A DNA stretch of 42,783 nucleotides from UBA4292 sp964648695 (GTDB taxonomy: Bacteria > Bacillota > Clostridia > Lachnospirales > Lachnospiraceae): the NCBI GenBank assembly GCA_964648695.1, contig CAZYLH010000006.1, positions 1 through 42,783 on the forward strand, given 5' to 3'. The position numbers and the translations under genes were made by a program. The notes below the pieces were generated by a model, which was not told where the DNA came from, made no database searches, and saw nothing but the letters and a program-made list of their open reading frames with translations. The stretch's first letter is position 1. Each line of letters begins with the position of its first letter. Below, in pieces: positions 7,001 through 16,323 of the stretch.

Positions 7001-8986
7001 ATGGGGTACAGGATTATAGATTATGATTATGCGCTAAAAGACTATGAAGGGGATATCAACCTTCGGATGGATAATCTGCGGCGCTGTAAAGACAGCATTC
7101 TTGCCAAGGATCAGACCTTATTGGATTTTGCTAACGGCTACGAATACTTCGGATTTCACAGGACCGGGGACGGCTGGTATTACAGGGAGTGGGCACCGGG
7201 TGCAGAAAAAATGTTTTTCACGGGAGATTTTTGTAATTGGGAGTCCCGTGCTCATGAGATGACAAATATTGGAAACGGGGTTTATGAGATCTTTCTTCCC
7301 GGAGAGAACACCCTTTATAATGGTTGCCGTGTGCAGGCAGTGATTATTCATAACGGCGAGGAGCTTCGAAGAGTTCCAACCTATGCTACGAGGGTGGAGC
7401 AGGAGCCAGGGACCATTCAGTGGCATGCTGTGATACACGCGCCTGAAAAGCCATTTCGCTGGACGGATAAAAAATTTGCTCCAGAGATGCCTCCGCTGAT
7501 TTATGAGTGCCACATAGGAATGGCGCAAAATAAGCTTGGCATAGGAACTTATAAGGAGTTTGAAAAAAACATTCTTCCAAGGGTTAAGGAGCTGGGATAT
7601 AACACCATCCAGATTATGGCGATCATGGAGCATCCATATTATGCATCATTTGGATATCAGGTGACAAATTTCTTTGCCGCCTCCAGCCGTTTTGGCCAGC
7701 CGGAGGATCTAAAAAAACTGGTAAACACAGCTCATCGCATGGGGATACGAGTTCTCCTAGACGTGGTTCACTCGCACGCTGCGAAAAACACCGCGGAAGG
7801 GCTTAACATGTTTGACGGAACGGATTACCAGTTCTTTCACAGCGGAGCCCTTGGGGAGCACAGAGAGTGGGATACAAAATGCTTTAACTACGGAAAGCAT
7901 GAGGTGATTCACTTCCTGCTCTCAAACCTGAAATTTTGGCTGACGGAATACCACTTTGACGGCTTCCGCTTTGACGGCGTCACCAGCATGCTCTACCATG
8001 ACCACGCTCTTGGTACAAATTTTGACCACTATGACAAATATTTCTCCATGAACACGGATACAGAGGCTGTTACCTACTTGCAGCTGGCTAACGAGCTTAT
8101 TCACACGGTAAAGCCCTCCGCCATAACGATCGCGGAGGATATGTCGGCTTTGCCTGGAATGTGCATCCCCATTCCTGACGGCGGCGTTGGCTTTGATTAC
8201 CGCCTTGGAATGGGCACTCCGCCAATGTGGATAAAGTTCTTAGATGAGACCAGGGATGAGGACTGGGATATCTGGAAGATGTGGTATGAGCTTTCCGGAA
8301 GAAGACCTAAGGAGAAGGTTATCGGCTATGTGGAATCCCATGATCAGGCTCTGGTGGGAGATAAGACAGTGATGTTTAGGCTCTGCGACAAGGAAATGTA
8401 CTGGTGCATGAGCAAGGATATTCAGAACATGATCATCGACCGCGGCATTGCGCTGCACAAGATGATACGCTGGATCACACACACTGTCGCCGGAGAGGGA
8501 TATTTAAATTTCATGGGCAATGAGTTTGGACATCCGGAGTGGATTGATTTTCCGCGTGAGGGAAATGGCTGGAGCTATCATTACTGCCGCCGCCAGTGGA
8601 ATTTAGTGGAGGATCACAATCTGAAATATGAGTGGCTAAACGAGTTTGACAAGCAGATGATCGCCCTCACAAAAAAGGAGCACATACTGGAAGGACAGCT
8701 TCATAACCTCTGGCTCCATCAGGACGACAAGGTTGTGATTTATGAGAGAGGCCCTATAACCTTTGCCTTTAATTTCCATCCGACAAAGTCTTTTACAGGA
8801 TATTTTGTTCCTGTCACAGAGCCTGGAGATTATCAGGTGGTAATGTCAAGTGACGGTGCAGCCTTTGGCGGTCAGGATCGCATCTCTATGGACTATATCT
8901 ATCACACAGAGCAGTTAAGCGATGGACGGCATGGATTTTTACTCTACATGCCAAGCAGGACGGCCTGCGCTATAAAGAAAGTGTAA
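7001..8986 (+). CDS. glgB: 1,4-alpha-glucan branching enzyme (GH13, eukaryote-like)
   Basis: This 661-residue enzyme makes alpha-1,6 branches in glycogen. A CBM48-like N-terminal domain (WYYREWAPGAEKMFFTGDFC) is followed by a GH13 barrel. The catalytic trio is visible: nucleophile D325 in GFRFDGVTSM, acid/base E379 in TIAEDMSALP, and D448 in ESHDQALVGDK. The GVTSMLYHDH string is characteristic of GH13 subfamily 8, which contains eukaryotic branching enzymes, rather than the usual bacterial subfamily 9. The ATG follows AGGAGG. No other glycogen genes are beside it. A strong terminator follows at 8993, so it is transcribed as a single gene. Confidence 0.92.
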   Translation: MGYRIIDYDYALKDYEGDINLRMDNLRRCKDSILAKDQTLLDFANGYEYFGFHRTGDGWYYREWAPGAEKMFFTGDFCNWESRAHEMTNIGNGVYEIFLPGENTLYNGCRVQAVIIHNGEELRRVPTYATRVEQEPGTIQWHAVIHAPEKPFRWTDKKFAPEMPPLIYECHIGMAQNKLGIGTYKEFEKNILPRVKELGYNTIQIMAIMEHPYYASFGYQVTNFFAASSRFGQPEDLKKLVNTAHRMGIRVLLDVVHSHAAKNTAEGLNMFDGTDYQFFHSGALGEHREWDTKCFNYGKHEVIHFLLSNLKFWLTEYHFDGFRFDGVTSMLYHDHALGTNFDHYDKYFSMNTDTEAVTYLQLANELIHTVKPSAITIAEDMSALPGMCIPIPDGGVGFDYRLGMGTPPMWIKFLDETRDEDWDIWKMWYELSGRRPKEKVIGYVESHDQALVGDKTVMFRLCDKEMYWCMSKDIQNMIIDRGIALHKMIRWITHTVAGEGYLNFMGNEFGHPEWIDFPREGNGWSYHYCRRQWNLVEDHNLKYEWLNEFDKQMIALTKKEHILEGQLHNLWLHQDDKVVIYERGPITFAFNFHPTKSFTGYFVPVTEPGDYQVVMSSDGAAFGGQDRISMDYIYHTEQLSDGRHGFLLYMPSRTACAIKKV

Positions 8987-8992
8987 CCTATG

Positions 8993-9022
8993 CCCGGAAT
9001 CTTTTAGATTCCGGGTGTTTTT
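8993..9022 (+). terminator. Intrinsic terminator after glgB
   Basis: CCCGGAATC and GATTCCGGG form a perfect nine-base stem around TTTTA, followed by TGTTTTT. Confidence 0.88.
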
Positions 9023-9073
9023 AAGGTGATGAATGCGACTTTAGGCACGGAGTGAAAAAAGTCCATTTTGCGG

Positions 9074-9103
9074 TTGCAATATTAACAAGTTTTGTGCTAC
9101 ACT
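9074..9103 (+). promoter_or_regulatory. Promoter of the carAB operon
   Basis: TTGCAA at 9074-9079 and TACACT at 9098-9103 are 18 bases apart, and TGC before the -10 makes an extended -10 element. The predicted transcript start is near 9110, leaving a leader of about 84 bases. Confidence 0.55.
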
Positions 9104-9112
9104 GTACCAAAT

Positions 9113-9147
9113 GTGTGCAAGAAAGATTTACTCTTTCTTGCATTCAC
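9113..9147 (+). promoter_or_regulatory. Leader hairpin upstream of carA
   Basis: TGCAAGAAAG at 9116-9125 pairs perfectly with CTTTCTTGCA at 9133-9142 around a seven-base loop, and flanking GTG/CAC can extend the stem. No T run follows, so it is not a plain terminator. It sits at the very 5' end of the predicted carA transcript. It may stabilise the RNA or take part in pyrimidine or arginine control. I do not see the PyrR-binding consensus. Confidence 0.5.
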
Positions 9148-9193
9148 ACTGTAAATCAGGAAATGATTTCTATGAAAGGAATGGTTATACTAG

Positions 9194-10276
9194 ATGAAAG
9201 CATTTCTCATTTTAGAGGATGGACATGTATTTGAAGGCACTGCCATCGGCACTGACAAGGAAATCATCAGCGAGATTGTGTTTAACACTTCCATGACGGG
9301 TTATCTGGAGGTGCTTACGGATCCTTCTTACGCGGGGCAGGCAGTGGTCATGACCTATCCACTGATCGGAAACTACGGGGTGTGCTATGAGGACATGGAG
9401 TCAAGAAAGGCATGGCCGGATGGTTTTATTGTCAGGGAGCTTTCAAGAATTCCAAGCAACTTTCGCTCAGAGGCAACGATACAGGATTTCCTTATCAAGC
9501 AGGGGATTTCCGGCATCGCCGGAATCGACACCAGAGCCCTAACAAAGCTGCTGCGGGAAAACGGTACAATGAACGGATGTATCACAAGAGATGAGAACTT
9601 TAATTTGGAGGAGATAAAAAAGAGGCTTTTGGCATATGCGCCAAGAGGAGTGGTGATGGCAACCACATGTAAAGAAAAATATGTTCTGCCAGGAAGTGGC
9701 TATAAGGTGGCGCTTATGGACTACGGCGCAAAAGGAAATATCGCAAAGTCCTTAAATGAGAGAGGCTGCGAGGTGACGGTCTATCCAGCAGACACGCCTG
9801 CAAAGGAAGTTCTCTCATCAAACCCGGACGGCATAATGCTAAGCAACGGCCCCGGAGATCCACAGGAAAATACCGAAATCATCGCGCAGATAAAAGAGTT
9901 TTATCAGTCAGATGTGCCCATTTTCGCCATCTGTCTGGGGCATCAGTTGATGGCGATTGCAAACGGTATAAACACTTATAAGCTGAAGTACGGACATCGA
10001 GGGGGGAATCACCCGGTGCGAGATATGGAGACTGGACGTGTCTTTATCACATCGCAGAATCACGGATATGTGGTGGATGATAGCGATTTAAATCCGGACA
10101 TCGCCGTGCCCGCCTTTGTAAATGTTAATGACGGCACTAACGAGGGCCTTAAATACACAGGAAAAAACATCTTTACAGTTCAGTATCATCCGGAGGCATG
10201 CCCGGGCCCCTTAGACTCCGGCTATCTGTTTGACAGATTTTTAAGGATGATGGAGGGAGGAAAGAAGAATGCCTAG
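9194..10276 (+). CDS. carA: Carbamoyl-phosphate synthase, small subunit
   Basis: This 360-residue subunit is the glutamine amidotransferase that supplies ammonia to CarB for carbamoyl phosphate, the precursor of arginine and pyrimidines. The class I triad is visible: C247 in FAICLGHQL, and H332 and E334 in QYHPEACPGP. The N-terminal half (LEDGHVFEGTAIG, FNTSMTGYLEVLTDPSYAGQ) is the usual CPSase small-chain domain. The ATG at 9194 directly follows an in-frame TAG, so no longer form is possible. The nearest purine-rich site, AAAGGA, is a long 13 bases upstream. The gene overlaps carB by eight bases. Confidence 0.97.
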   Translation: MKAFLILEDGHVFEGTAIGTDKEIISEIVFNTSMTGYLEVLTDPSYAGQAVVMTYPLIGNYGVCYEDMESRKAWPDGFIVRELSRIPSNFRSEATIQDFLIKQGISGIAGIDTRALTKLLRENGTMNGCITRDENFNLEEIKKRLLAYAPRGVVMATTCKEKYVLPGSGYKVALMDYGAKGNIAKSLNERGCEVTVYPADTPAKEVLSSNPDGIMLSNGPGDPQENTEIIAQIKEFYQSDVPIFAICLGHQLMAIANGINTYKLKYGHRGGNHPVRDMETGRVFITSQNHGYVVDDSDLNPDIAVPAFVNVNDGTNEGLKYTGKNIFTVQYHPEACPGPLDSGYLFDRFLRMMEGGKKNA

Positions 10277-13200
10277 GGATACCAGTATAAAAAAGGTTTT
10301 GATGATCGGCTCCGGGCCCATTGTCATCGGGCAGGCAGCGGAGTTTGACTATGCAGGAACACAGGCGTGCCGCTCCTTAAAAGAAGAAGGTATCGAGGTT
10401 GTCCTGGTAAATTCAAACCCCGCCACCATCATGACGGATAAGGATATCGCGGATCATGTCTATATAGAGCCGCTTACAGTTCCGGTTCTTGAGAGCATTA
10501 TTGAAAAAGAGCGCCCGGACGGACTTCTTGCAACCATCGGCGGACAGGCAGGCCTTAATCTTGGTATGGAGCTTGCGGAGAGCGGCTTTTTAAAAGAGCA
10601 TGGCTGCCGTCTCATCGGCACCACACCGGAGACAATCTTTAAGGCGGAGGATCGTCAGGCGTTTAAGGAGACCATGGAAAAGATCGGAGAGCCGGTTGCG
10701 GCCTCTCTTGTTGTAAATAATGTCCCGGATGGTCTGGAGTTTTCACACAAGATCGGCTACCCCGTGGTGCTTCGCCCTGCTTACACCCTTGGCGGAAGCG
10801 GCGGCGGCATCGCCCACAATGACGAGGAGCTGGTTGAGATTTTACAAAACGGCCTTCGCCTTTCCAGAGTGGGAGAGGTGCTGGTGGAAAGATGCATCTC
10901 CGGATGGAAGGAGATCGAGTATGAGGTGATGAGAGACGGTGCTGGAAACGTTATCACCGTCTGCAACATGGAAAATATAGATCCTGTAGGCGTTCACACC
11001 GGAGATTCCATCGTAGTGGCACCGTCCCAGACGCTTGGGGACAAGGAATACCAGATGCTAAGAACCTCCGCCATGAACATCATCACGGAGCTTGGCATCA
11101 CCGGCGGCTGCAACTGTCAGTTTGCCCTAAAGCCAGACAGCTTTGAATACTGCGTTATCGAGGTAAACCCCCGCGTAAGTCGCTCATCAGCACTGGCATC
11201 AAAAGCCACAGGCTATCCGATCGCTAAGGTTGCGGCAAAAATCGCCCTGGGATATACCTTGGATGAGATACCAAACGCTATCACAAAAAAGACTTACGCC
11301 AGCTTTGAGCCAATGCTCGACTACTGTGTGGTAAAGATTCCTCGCCTGCCCTTTGACAAGTTTATAAGCGCTAAGAGAACCCTGACCACGCAGATGAAGG
11401 CGACCGGCGAGGTGATGGCGATCGCCAATAATTTTGAGGCTGGTCTTATGAAGGCGATACGCTCACTGGAGCAGCATGTGGACAGCCTGATTGTTAAGGA
11501 TTATGAGAATAAGACGGACGAGGAGCTGATGGAAATGCTCCATCTGGTGGATGATCGCAGGATCTATCTGATCGCAGAGTGCATCCGCAGGGGCTTTTCT
11601 TATGATATCATCCACGATCTGACCATGATCGATGTCTGGTTTATAGATAAGATCGCCATACTTGTAGAGATGGAAAAGCAGTTAAGTAAAGAGCCGCTTA
11701 CAAAGGAGTTGCTTTCTGAGGCTAAGCGCATAGGATATCCTGACTGTGTGATCGCAAGGCTTACTAAAAAGACTGAGCAAGAGATAAAGGCTCTGCGCTA
11801 TGAAAACGGGATTGTCGCCGCATATAAGATGGTTGACACCTGCGCGGCTGAGTTTGACGCTGCAACCCCTTATTACTACTCTGTATACGGCAGTGAGAAT
11901 GAGGTGGAAGAGACGGGCGGCAAAAAAAAGGTGCTGGTTCTTGGCTCCGGGCCGATACGTATCGGACAGGGTATTGAGTTTGATTTCTGCTCCGTGCACT
12001 GTACCTGGGCGTTTGCGGAGGAAGGGTATGAGACCATCATCGTAAACAATAATCCAGAGACCGTTTCCACGGACTTTGATATAGCCGACAAGCTGTATTT
12101 TGAGCCTTTGACTGCGGAGGATGTTGAGAGTATCGTAAACTTAGAGCATCCGGACGGAGCTGTGGTGCAGTTTGGCGGACAGACTGCGATTAAGCTTACG
12201 GAAGCGCTATTAAAGATGGGCGTTCCTATCCTTGGCACAAAGGCGGAGGATGTGGACGCTGCGGAGGACAGGGAGCTTTTTGATAAAATCCTAGAGGAGT
12301 GTGAGATACCAAGGCCGGCGGGACATACTGTTTTTACATGCGAGGAGGCAGTAGCTGCAGCCAATGACCTTGGCTATCCGGTGCTGGTTCGCCCCTCATA
12401 TGTGCTTGGCGGACAGGGAATGCAGATCGCTATAAGCGATGCGGATATCACAGAATTTATCGGCATTATCAACCGCATCGCCCAAGAGCATCCCATTCTT
12501 GTGGATAAGTACATGATGGGAAGGGAGATCGAGGTGGACGCCATCTGCGATGGTGAGGATATTTTGATCCCCGGCATCATGGAGCATATTGAGCGCGCGG
12601 GAATCCACTCTGGGGACAGCATCTCTGTATATCCCGCAAGGACAATTTCTAATCAGATTAAAGAGGTTATTGTGGAGTATACAAGGCGTCTTGCGAGGGC
12701 GCTGCACGTAAAGGGCATGATAAACATACAGTTTATCGCCTGCGGCGATGAGGTTTACGTTATCGAGGTAAACCCCCGTTCAAGCCGTACCGTGCCGTAT
12801 ATCAGCAAGGTTACGGGCATTCCGATCGTAAGGCTTGCGGCAAAGATTATCTGCGGCCATACAATTCGCGAGCTTGGCTATGAGCCGGGACTACAGCCAG
12901 AGGCGGACTATATCGCCATAAAGATGCCGGTATTCTCATTTGAAAAGCTAAGGGGAGCCGACATTGGACTGGGACCGGAGATGAAATCCACCGGAGAGTG
13001 CCTTGGAATTGCAAAGACATTTAACGAGGCTTTATACAAAGCATTTTTGGGGGCGGGCATCAACCTTCCAAAGTCAAAGAAGATGATAATAACAGTAAAG
13101 GATGCGGACAAGCCGGAGATTGTGGATATAGCAAGAAGGTTTGCGGCGGTGGGCTATGAGATCTACGCTACCAGGAGCACCGCACAGTATTTAAATGACC

Positions 13201-13478
13201 GCGGAGTGGAGGCCATCAAGGTAAATAAACTTGAGCAGCCATCCCCCAATCTGCTGGATTTAATACTGGATCATAGGAACCAGGTGGATTTGATCATCGA
13301 CACACCAAGCCATGGAGCTACAAGAAGCCACGACGGCTTCTTGATCAGACGGCACGCCATCGAGACCGGCGTAAATGTTTTGACGGCGATCGACACAGCA
13401 GAGGCGCTTATCACCAGCCTGGAAAATCGCGAGGAAAAGCTGTCGCTGGTGGATATTGCAACCATCAGCGGCAGGTAG
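10269..13478 (+). CDS. carB: Carbamoyl-phosphate synthase, large subunit
   Basis: This 1069-residue subunit has the standard duplicated structure. Each half starts with a glycine-rich biotin-carboxylase-like loop (GSGPIVIGQAAEFDYAG near residue 14, GSGPIRIGQGIEFDF near residue 560), then an ATP-grasp domain (LRPAYTLGGSGGGIAHN and VRPSYVLGGQGMQIA). The C-terminal 140 residues form an MGS-like allosteric domain. Full length and intact, it joins ammonia, bicarbonate and two ATP to make carbamoyl phosphate. It overlaps carA and uses GGAGGAAAGAAG inside carA as its ribosome site. No other pyrimidine or arginine genes are nearby. Confidence 0.98.
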   Translation: MPRDTSIKKVLMIGSGPIVIGQAAEFDYAGTQACRSLKEEGIEVVLVNSNPATIMTDKDIADHVYIEPLTVPVLESIIEKERPDGLLATIGGQAGLNLGMELAESGFLKEHGCRLIGTTPETIFKAEDRQAFKETMEKIGEPVAASLVVNNVPDGLEFSHKIGYPVVLRPAYTLGGSGGGIAHNDEELVEILQNGLRLSRVGEVLVERCISGWKEIEYEVMRDGAGNVITVCNMENIDPVGVHTGDSIVVAPSQTLGDKEYQMLRTSAMNIITELGITGGCNCQFALKPDSFEYCVIEVNPRVSRSSALASKATGYPIAKVAAKIALGYTLDEIPNAITKKTYASFEPMLDYCVVKIPRLPFDKFISAKRTLTTQMKATGEVMAIANNFEAGLMKAIRSLEQHVDSLIVKDYENKTDEELMEMLHLVDDRRIYLIAECIRRGFSYDIIHDLTMIDVWFIDKIAILVEMEKQLSKEPLTKELLSEAKRIGYPDCVIARLTKKTEQEIKALRYENGIVAAYKMVDTCAAEFDAATPYYYSVYGSENEVEETGGKKKVLVLGSGPIRIGQGIEFDFCSVHCTWAFAEEGYETIIVNNNPETVSTDFDIADKLYFEPLTAEDVESIVNLEHPDGAVVQFGGQTAIKLTEALLKMGVPILGTKAEDVDAAEDRELFDKILEECEIPRPAGHTVFTCEEAVAAANDLGYPVLVRPSYVLGGQGMQIAISDADITEFIGIINRIAQEHPILVDKYMMGREIEVDAICDGEDILIPGIMEHIERAGIHSGDSISVYPARTISNQIKEVIVEYTRRLARALHVKGMINIQFIACGDEVYVIEVNPRSSRTVPYISKVTGIPIVRLAAKIICGHTIRELGYEPGLQPEADYIAIKMPVFSFEKLRGADIGLGPEMKSTGECLGIAKTFNEALYKAFLGAGINLPKSKKMIITVKDADKPEIVDIARRFAAVGYEIYATRSTAQYLNDRGVEAIKVNKLEQPSPNLLDLILDHRNQVDLIIDTPSHGATRSHDGFLIRRHAIETGVNVLTAIDTAEALITSLENREEKLSLVDIATISGR

Positions 13479-13528
13479 AGCCTAAAAGCGCTTTATCGGA
13501 GAGTAAAAAAGAACGGGAAGTAAATATT

Positions 13529-14374
13529 ATGAAAAGTGACAACTGGATTGTAAGATTATTAAAGATACTATCACCCATTGTTATTTATTTTGCCATCACA
13601 TTTGTGACAGAGATTGTGATATTATTCGGGGCGATTATGTGGTTTTATGGCGACAGTGTTGCCATAAACACCACCAGCTATGAACAGTTCATTTACAGTC
13701 TGATCCTTCCAATAACGGGAATATCGGCGCTAATCACACTGATTCCGCTGACCATTATGTACCGAAGGGATAAAAAGCGACTGGAGGTGGAGCAGCCTGA
13801 TTTTTCAGTTGCCTGCTATATTATAATTCCGGTTCTTGGAGTGTGCGCATGTTTCCTGCTAAATTGTTTGCTAAGCATAAGCGGAATGGTTGACCTTTTG
13901 GCAGAGGGGTATGAATCTACGGCAACGGCGATTTACAGCCAGGATTTGTGGATGCAGTATCTGGTGACCTCAGTGGTGGTTCCCTGTGTGGAGGAGCTGA
14001 TCTTTAGAGGGCTGATCTTTAAGCGTATGCGAACCTACTCCATCTTTTCGCTTGCGGCGCTTCTCTCATCAGCGATGTTTGGAATATATCACATGAATCT
14101 GCTCCAGTTTATATACGCCACATGTCTGGGCCTTTTACTGGCTTACGTCTATGAGCAGTTTAGGACTATTGTGGCGCCAATACTGCTGCACGGCGCGGCA
14201 AACGCCTTTTCTGTATTGCTGACAATGGATTCCGGAGTTGCCCAGTTGGTGGCGGGCGATGCGGGACGGTTTATCTTCTTTATGGCACTGTCACTTGTGG
14301 GGACTGTGGCAGGTATCTATCTCATCTACAGATTCAGCGGACTAAAGAACCTGCATACCGATGAAACATACTAA
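13529..14374 (+). CDS. CPBP-family intramembrane metalloprotease
   Basis: This 281-residue membrane protein has about seven hydrophobic segments. It carries the CPBP (Abi/CAAX protease) signature: the paired glutamates in VPCVEELIFRG (E155, E156, R160), H188 in FGIYHMN, and H221 in LLHGAANAF. Relatives process prenylated or peptide substrates, or confer bacteriocin self-immunity. No bacteriocin gene is visible beside it. It follows carB by 50 bases without a clear terminator, and a glycosyltransferase follows by 21 bases, so carAB, this gene and the glycosyltransferase may form one transcript. Substrate unknown. Confidence 0.85.
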   Translation: MKSDNWIVRLLKILSPIVIYFAITFVTEIVILFGAIMWFYGDSVAINTTSYEQFIYSLILPITGISALITLIPLTIMYRRDKKRLEVEQPDFSVACYIIIPVLGVCACFLLNCLLSISGMVDLLAEGYESTATAIYSQDLWMQYLVTSVVVPCVEELIFRGLIFKRMRTYSIFSLAALLSSAMFGIYHMNLLQFIYATCLGLLLAYVYEQFRTIVAPILLHGAANAFSVLLTMDSGVAQLVAGDAGRFIFFMALSLVGTVAGIYLIYRFSGLKNLHTDETY

Positions 14375-14395
14375 GTAAAAAAGTGGAGAGGGTTT

Positions 14396-15418
14396 ATGGG
14401 GAAAATACTTTCAATTGTCGTTCCATGCTATAACTCTGAAGCCTACATGGAGCACTGCATAGAGACACTGCTCCCGGGTGGGGAGGAAGTGGAAATTCTT
14501 ATAATTGATGACGGCTCTGTGGATAAGACTCCTGAGATTGCCGACAGGCTTGAAAGCAAACATCCGGGGATTATCCGCGCTATTCATCAGGAGAACAAGG
14601 GGCATGGCGGTGCTGTAAACACAGGCATTAAAAATGCTGCGGGGACGTTTATCAAGATTGTTGACAGTGACGACTGGGTTGATAAGCCTGCATACAAACA
14701 GATAATGGACTTACTTCGCTCATGCGTAGAAAATGGTCAGGCGCTTGATATGCTGGTTTCCAATTTTGTATATGAAAAGGCTGGGGCGAAGCATAAGAAG
14801 GTGATGCGTTATAGAAAAGCGCTTCCAAGAAATGTATTTTTTGAGTGGAAGGATGTAGGAAATTTTAACGTTGGGCAGTATATTTTAATGCACTCCGTCA
14901 TTTACAGAACGGAAGTGCTAAGAAAGTGTGGCTTAAAGCTTCCGGAGCACACATTTTATGTGGACAATCTCTATGTCTATTATCCGCTTCCATTTGTAAA
15001 GACAATGTACTATCTGGACGTAAATTTCTACCGGTATTTTATAGGCAGAAGCGACCAGTCTGTAAACGAGAAGGTGATGATAGGGCGTATTGATCAACAG
15101 ATATATGTAAACAAGCTGATGGTCAATTCCTACGATGTGGACAAGTTAGAGGATAAGAGACTTCGGGAGTATATGTACCAATATCTGGAGATCATCACGG
15201 TAATCTCATCCGTACTGCTTATACGCGCAAACACGGAGGAGAGTCTGAAGAAAAAGAAGGATCTATGGAATTATATTAAGCTGCGAAATAAAAATATGTA
15301 TAAGGAGCTGAGATATAAAAAAATTCTCGGTCGTGGCATTAATCTGCCAGGAAAGCTTGGAAGAAAGACAGTTTGTGTGGCATATAAGATTGCTCAAAAG
15401 ATCTTTGGATTTAACTAA
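14396..15418 (+). CDS. Family 2 glycosyltransferase
   Basis: This 340-residue protein has a GT-A fold N-terminus: LSIVVPCYNSEAYMEHCIETL, then IIDDGSVDKT (D38-D39) and the DxD motif in KIVDSDDW (residues 88-94). The C-terminal part is basic and not strongly hydrophobic, so it likely works at the inner face of the membrane on surface polysaccharide or teichoic acid-type glycans. Donor and acceptor cannot be deduced. The ATG follows GGAGAGGG. A strong bidirectional terminator follows. No other cell-surface glycan genes are adjacent. Confidence 0.88.
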   Translation: MGKILSIVVPCYNSEAYMEHCIETLLPGGEEVEILIIDDGSVDKTPEIADRLESKHPGIIRAIHQENKGHGGAVNTGIKNAAGTFIKIVDSDDWVDKPAYKQIMDLLRSCVENGQALDMLVSNFVYEKAGAKHKKVMRYRKALPRNVFFEWKDVGNFNVGQYILMHSVIYRTEVLRKCGLKLPEHTFYVDNLYVYYPLPFVKTMYYLDVNFYRYFIGRSDQSVNEKVMIGRIDQQIYVNKLMVNSYDVDKLEDKRLREYMYQYLEIITVISSVLLIRANTEESLKKKKDLWNYIKLRNKNMYKELRYKKILGRGINLPGKLGRKTVCVAYKIAQKIFGFN

Positions 15419-15423
15419 AAATG

Positions 15424-15465
15424 GGGTGTATTGTGACTGATTTAATCACAATACACCCTGTTTTT
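15424..15465. terminator. Bidirectional terminator
   Basis: GGGTGTATTGTGA and TCACAATACACCC form a perfect 13-base stem around a nine-base loop. TGTTTTT follows on the plus strand and ATTTTTAG on the minus strand. It separates the convergent glycosyltransferase and PAP2 genes. Confidence 0.9.
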
Positions 15466-15487
15466 GTAAAAGTATCGGCTTTATTTT

Positions 15488-16159
15488 TTAATGCTCTGAC
15501 GCCGGTATATATGCCTTTTCAGACAGTTTTCTGGGAAAATAAACATATGAGATCCAGTAAAATATAGCGGATAGGATCAGTCCAGCTATCACATCAATCA
15601 CTGAATGCTGTCTTAAGAACAGAGTAGACAGGCAGATTGAGATGGTGAGAAGGAGGAAGAAAACTTTAAGCACTTTACTAGATTTTACTCGCTCGGTTTT
15701 CCACATAGCGACACAGGCAACCACGGAAGCGAACACATGGATGGAAGGAAATACATTTGTGGGCGTGTCTATCGACTGTATTATGTAAGTAAGCTGTGTG
15801 AATATATTCTTATCAGGGTCATAGCTTACTCGCAGAGCCAGACCGTTTGGAAAGATGAGGCTTATGATAAGAAACAGCGTCATGCCGCCGTACATGGAGA
15901 TGATATACTGATAAAATCCAATCCTGTCATTGTAGCACAGATAAATCCATGCGACAGTGATGAAAACAAACCATAGAAGGTACGGCACAATGAAATATTC
16001 ACAAAATGGTATATACTGATCAAGCTCACACTCTATAATATAGATGCGGGAAGGATTTGCGATGTTTTCTATGTAAAAAAATCCTATCAGATAGAAAACG
16101 ATGTAGAGAGCAAACCATAAACGCTTGTTTTTTAACGATCTGCCTTTGTGATTAGACAT
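15488..16159 (-). CDS. PAP2-family membrane phosphatase
   Basis: This 223-residue protein has about six hydrophobic segments. The phosphatase motifs are FPSIHVFASV (compare PSGHA) and FLRQHSVIDVIAGLILS (compare SR-x5-H-x3-D), so it resembles PAP2/inositolphosphotransferase-like proteins. Such enzymes remove phosphate from lipid phosphates. In the first motif Ile replaces the usual Gly. I start it at 16159 because the GAAAGGA site overlaps an earlier in-frame ATG at 16168 but is nine bases from this one. It is transcribed alone and converges on the glycosyltransferase gene. Confidence 0.82.
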   Translation of the reverse strand: MSNHKGRSLKNKRLWFALYIVFYLIGFFYIENIANPSRIYIIECELDQYIPFCEYFIVPYLLWFVFITVAWIYLCYNDRIGFYQYIISMYGGMTLFLIISLIFPNGLALRVSYDPDKNIFTQLTYIIQSIDTPTNVFPSIHVFASVVACVAMWKTERVKSSKVLKVFFLLLTISICLSTLFLRQHSVIDVIAGLILSAIFYWISYVYFPRKLSEKAYIPASEH

Positions 16160-16203
16160 AATCTTCATCCTTTCTTAAAGAAACCTTAATGCTTTTTTAT
16201 ACT

Positions 16204-16232
16204 AAAAAAGCCATCGATAAAGGATCGATGGC
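16204..16232 (-). terminator. Terminator of the tRNA operon
   Basis: On the minus strand GCCATCGAT and ATCGATGGC form a perfect nine-base stem around CCTTT, followed by TTTTTT. It lies directly after tRNA-Met. Confidence 0.92.
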
Positions 16233-16235
16233 AAA

Positions 16236-16309
16236 TGGCGGAAGGGAGATTTGAACTCTCGACACCACGGGTATGAACCGTGTGCTCTAGCCAACTGAGC
16301 TATTCCGCC
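16236..16309 (-). tRNA. tRNA-Met (CAT), elongator type
   Basis: A complete cloverleaf is present on the minus strand: acceptor stem GGCGGAA with TTCCGCC, D arm GCTC...GAGC, anticodon arm CACGG-TTCATAC-CCGTG with anticodon CAT, and T loop TTCAAAT. G1-C72 pairing makes it an elongator rather than the initiator tRNA. A tRNA-Ile with a modified CAT anticodon is less likely. The T stem GAGAG/CTCCC has one A-C mismatch. CCA is not encoded. Confidence 0.93.
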
Positions 16310-16323
16310 ATAGTCGGAGAAGA

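Noticed and set aside
9104..9193. PyrR-binding attenuator before carA
   Set aside because: There is a hairpin, but no PyrR consensus and no downstream terminator with a U tract.
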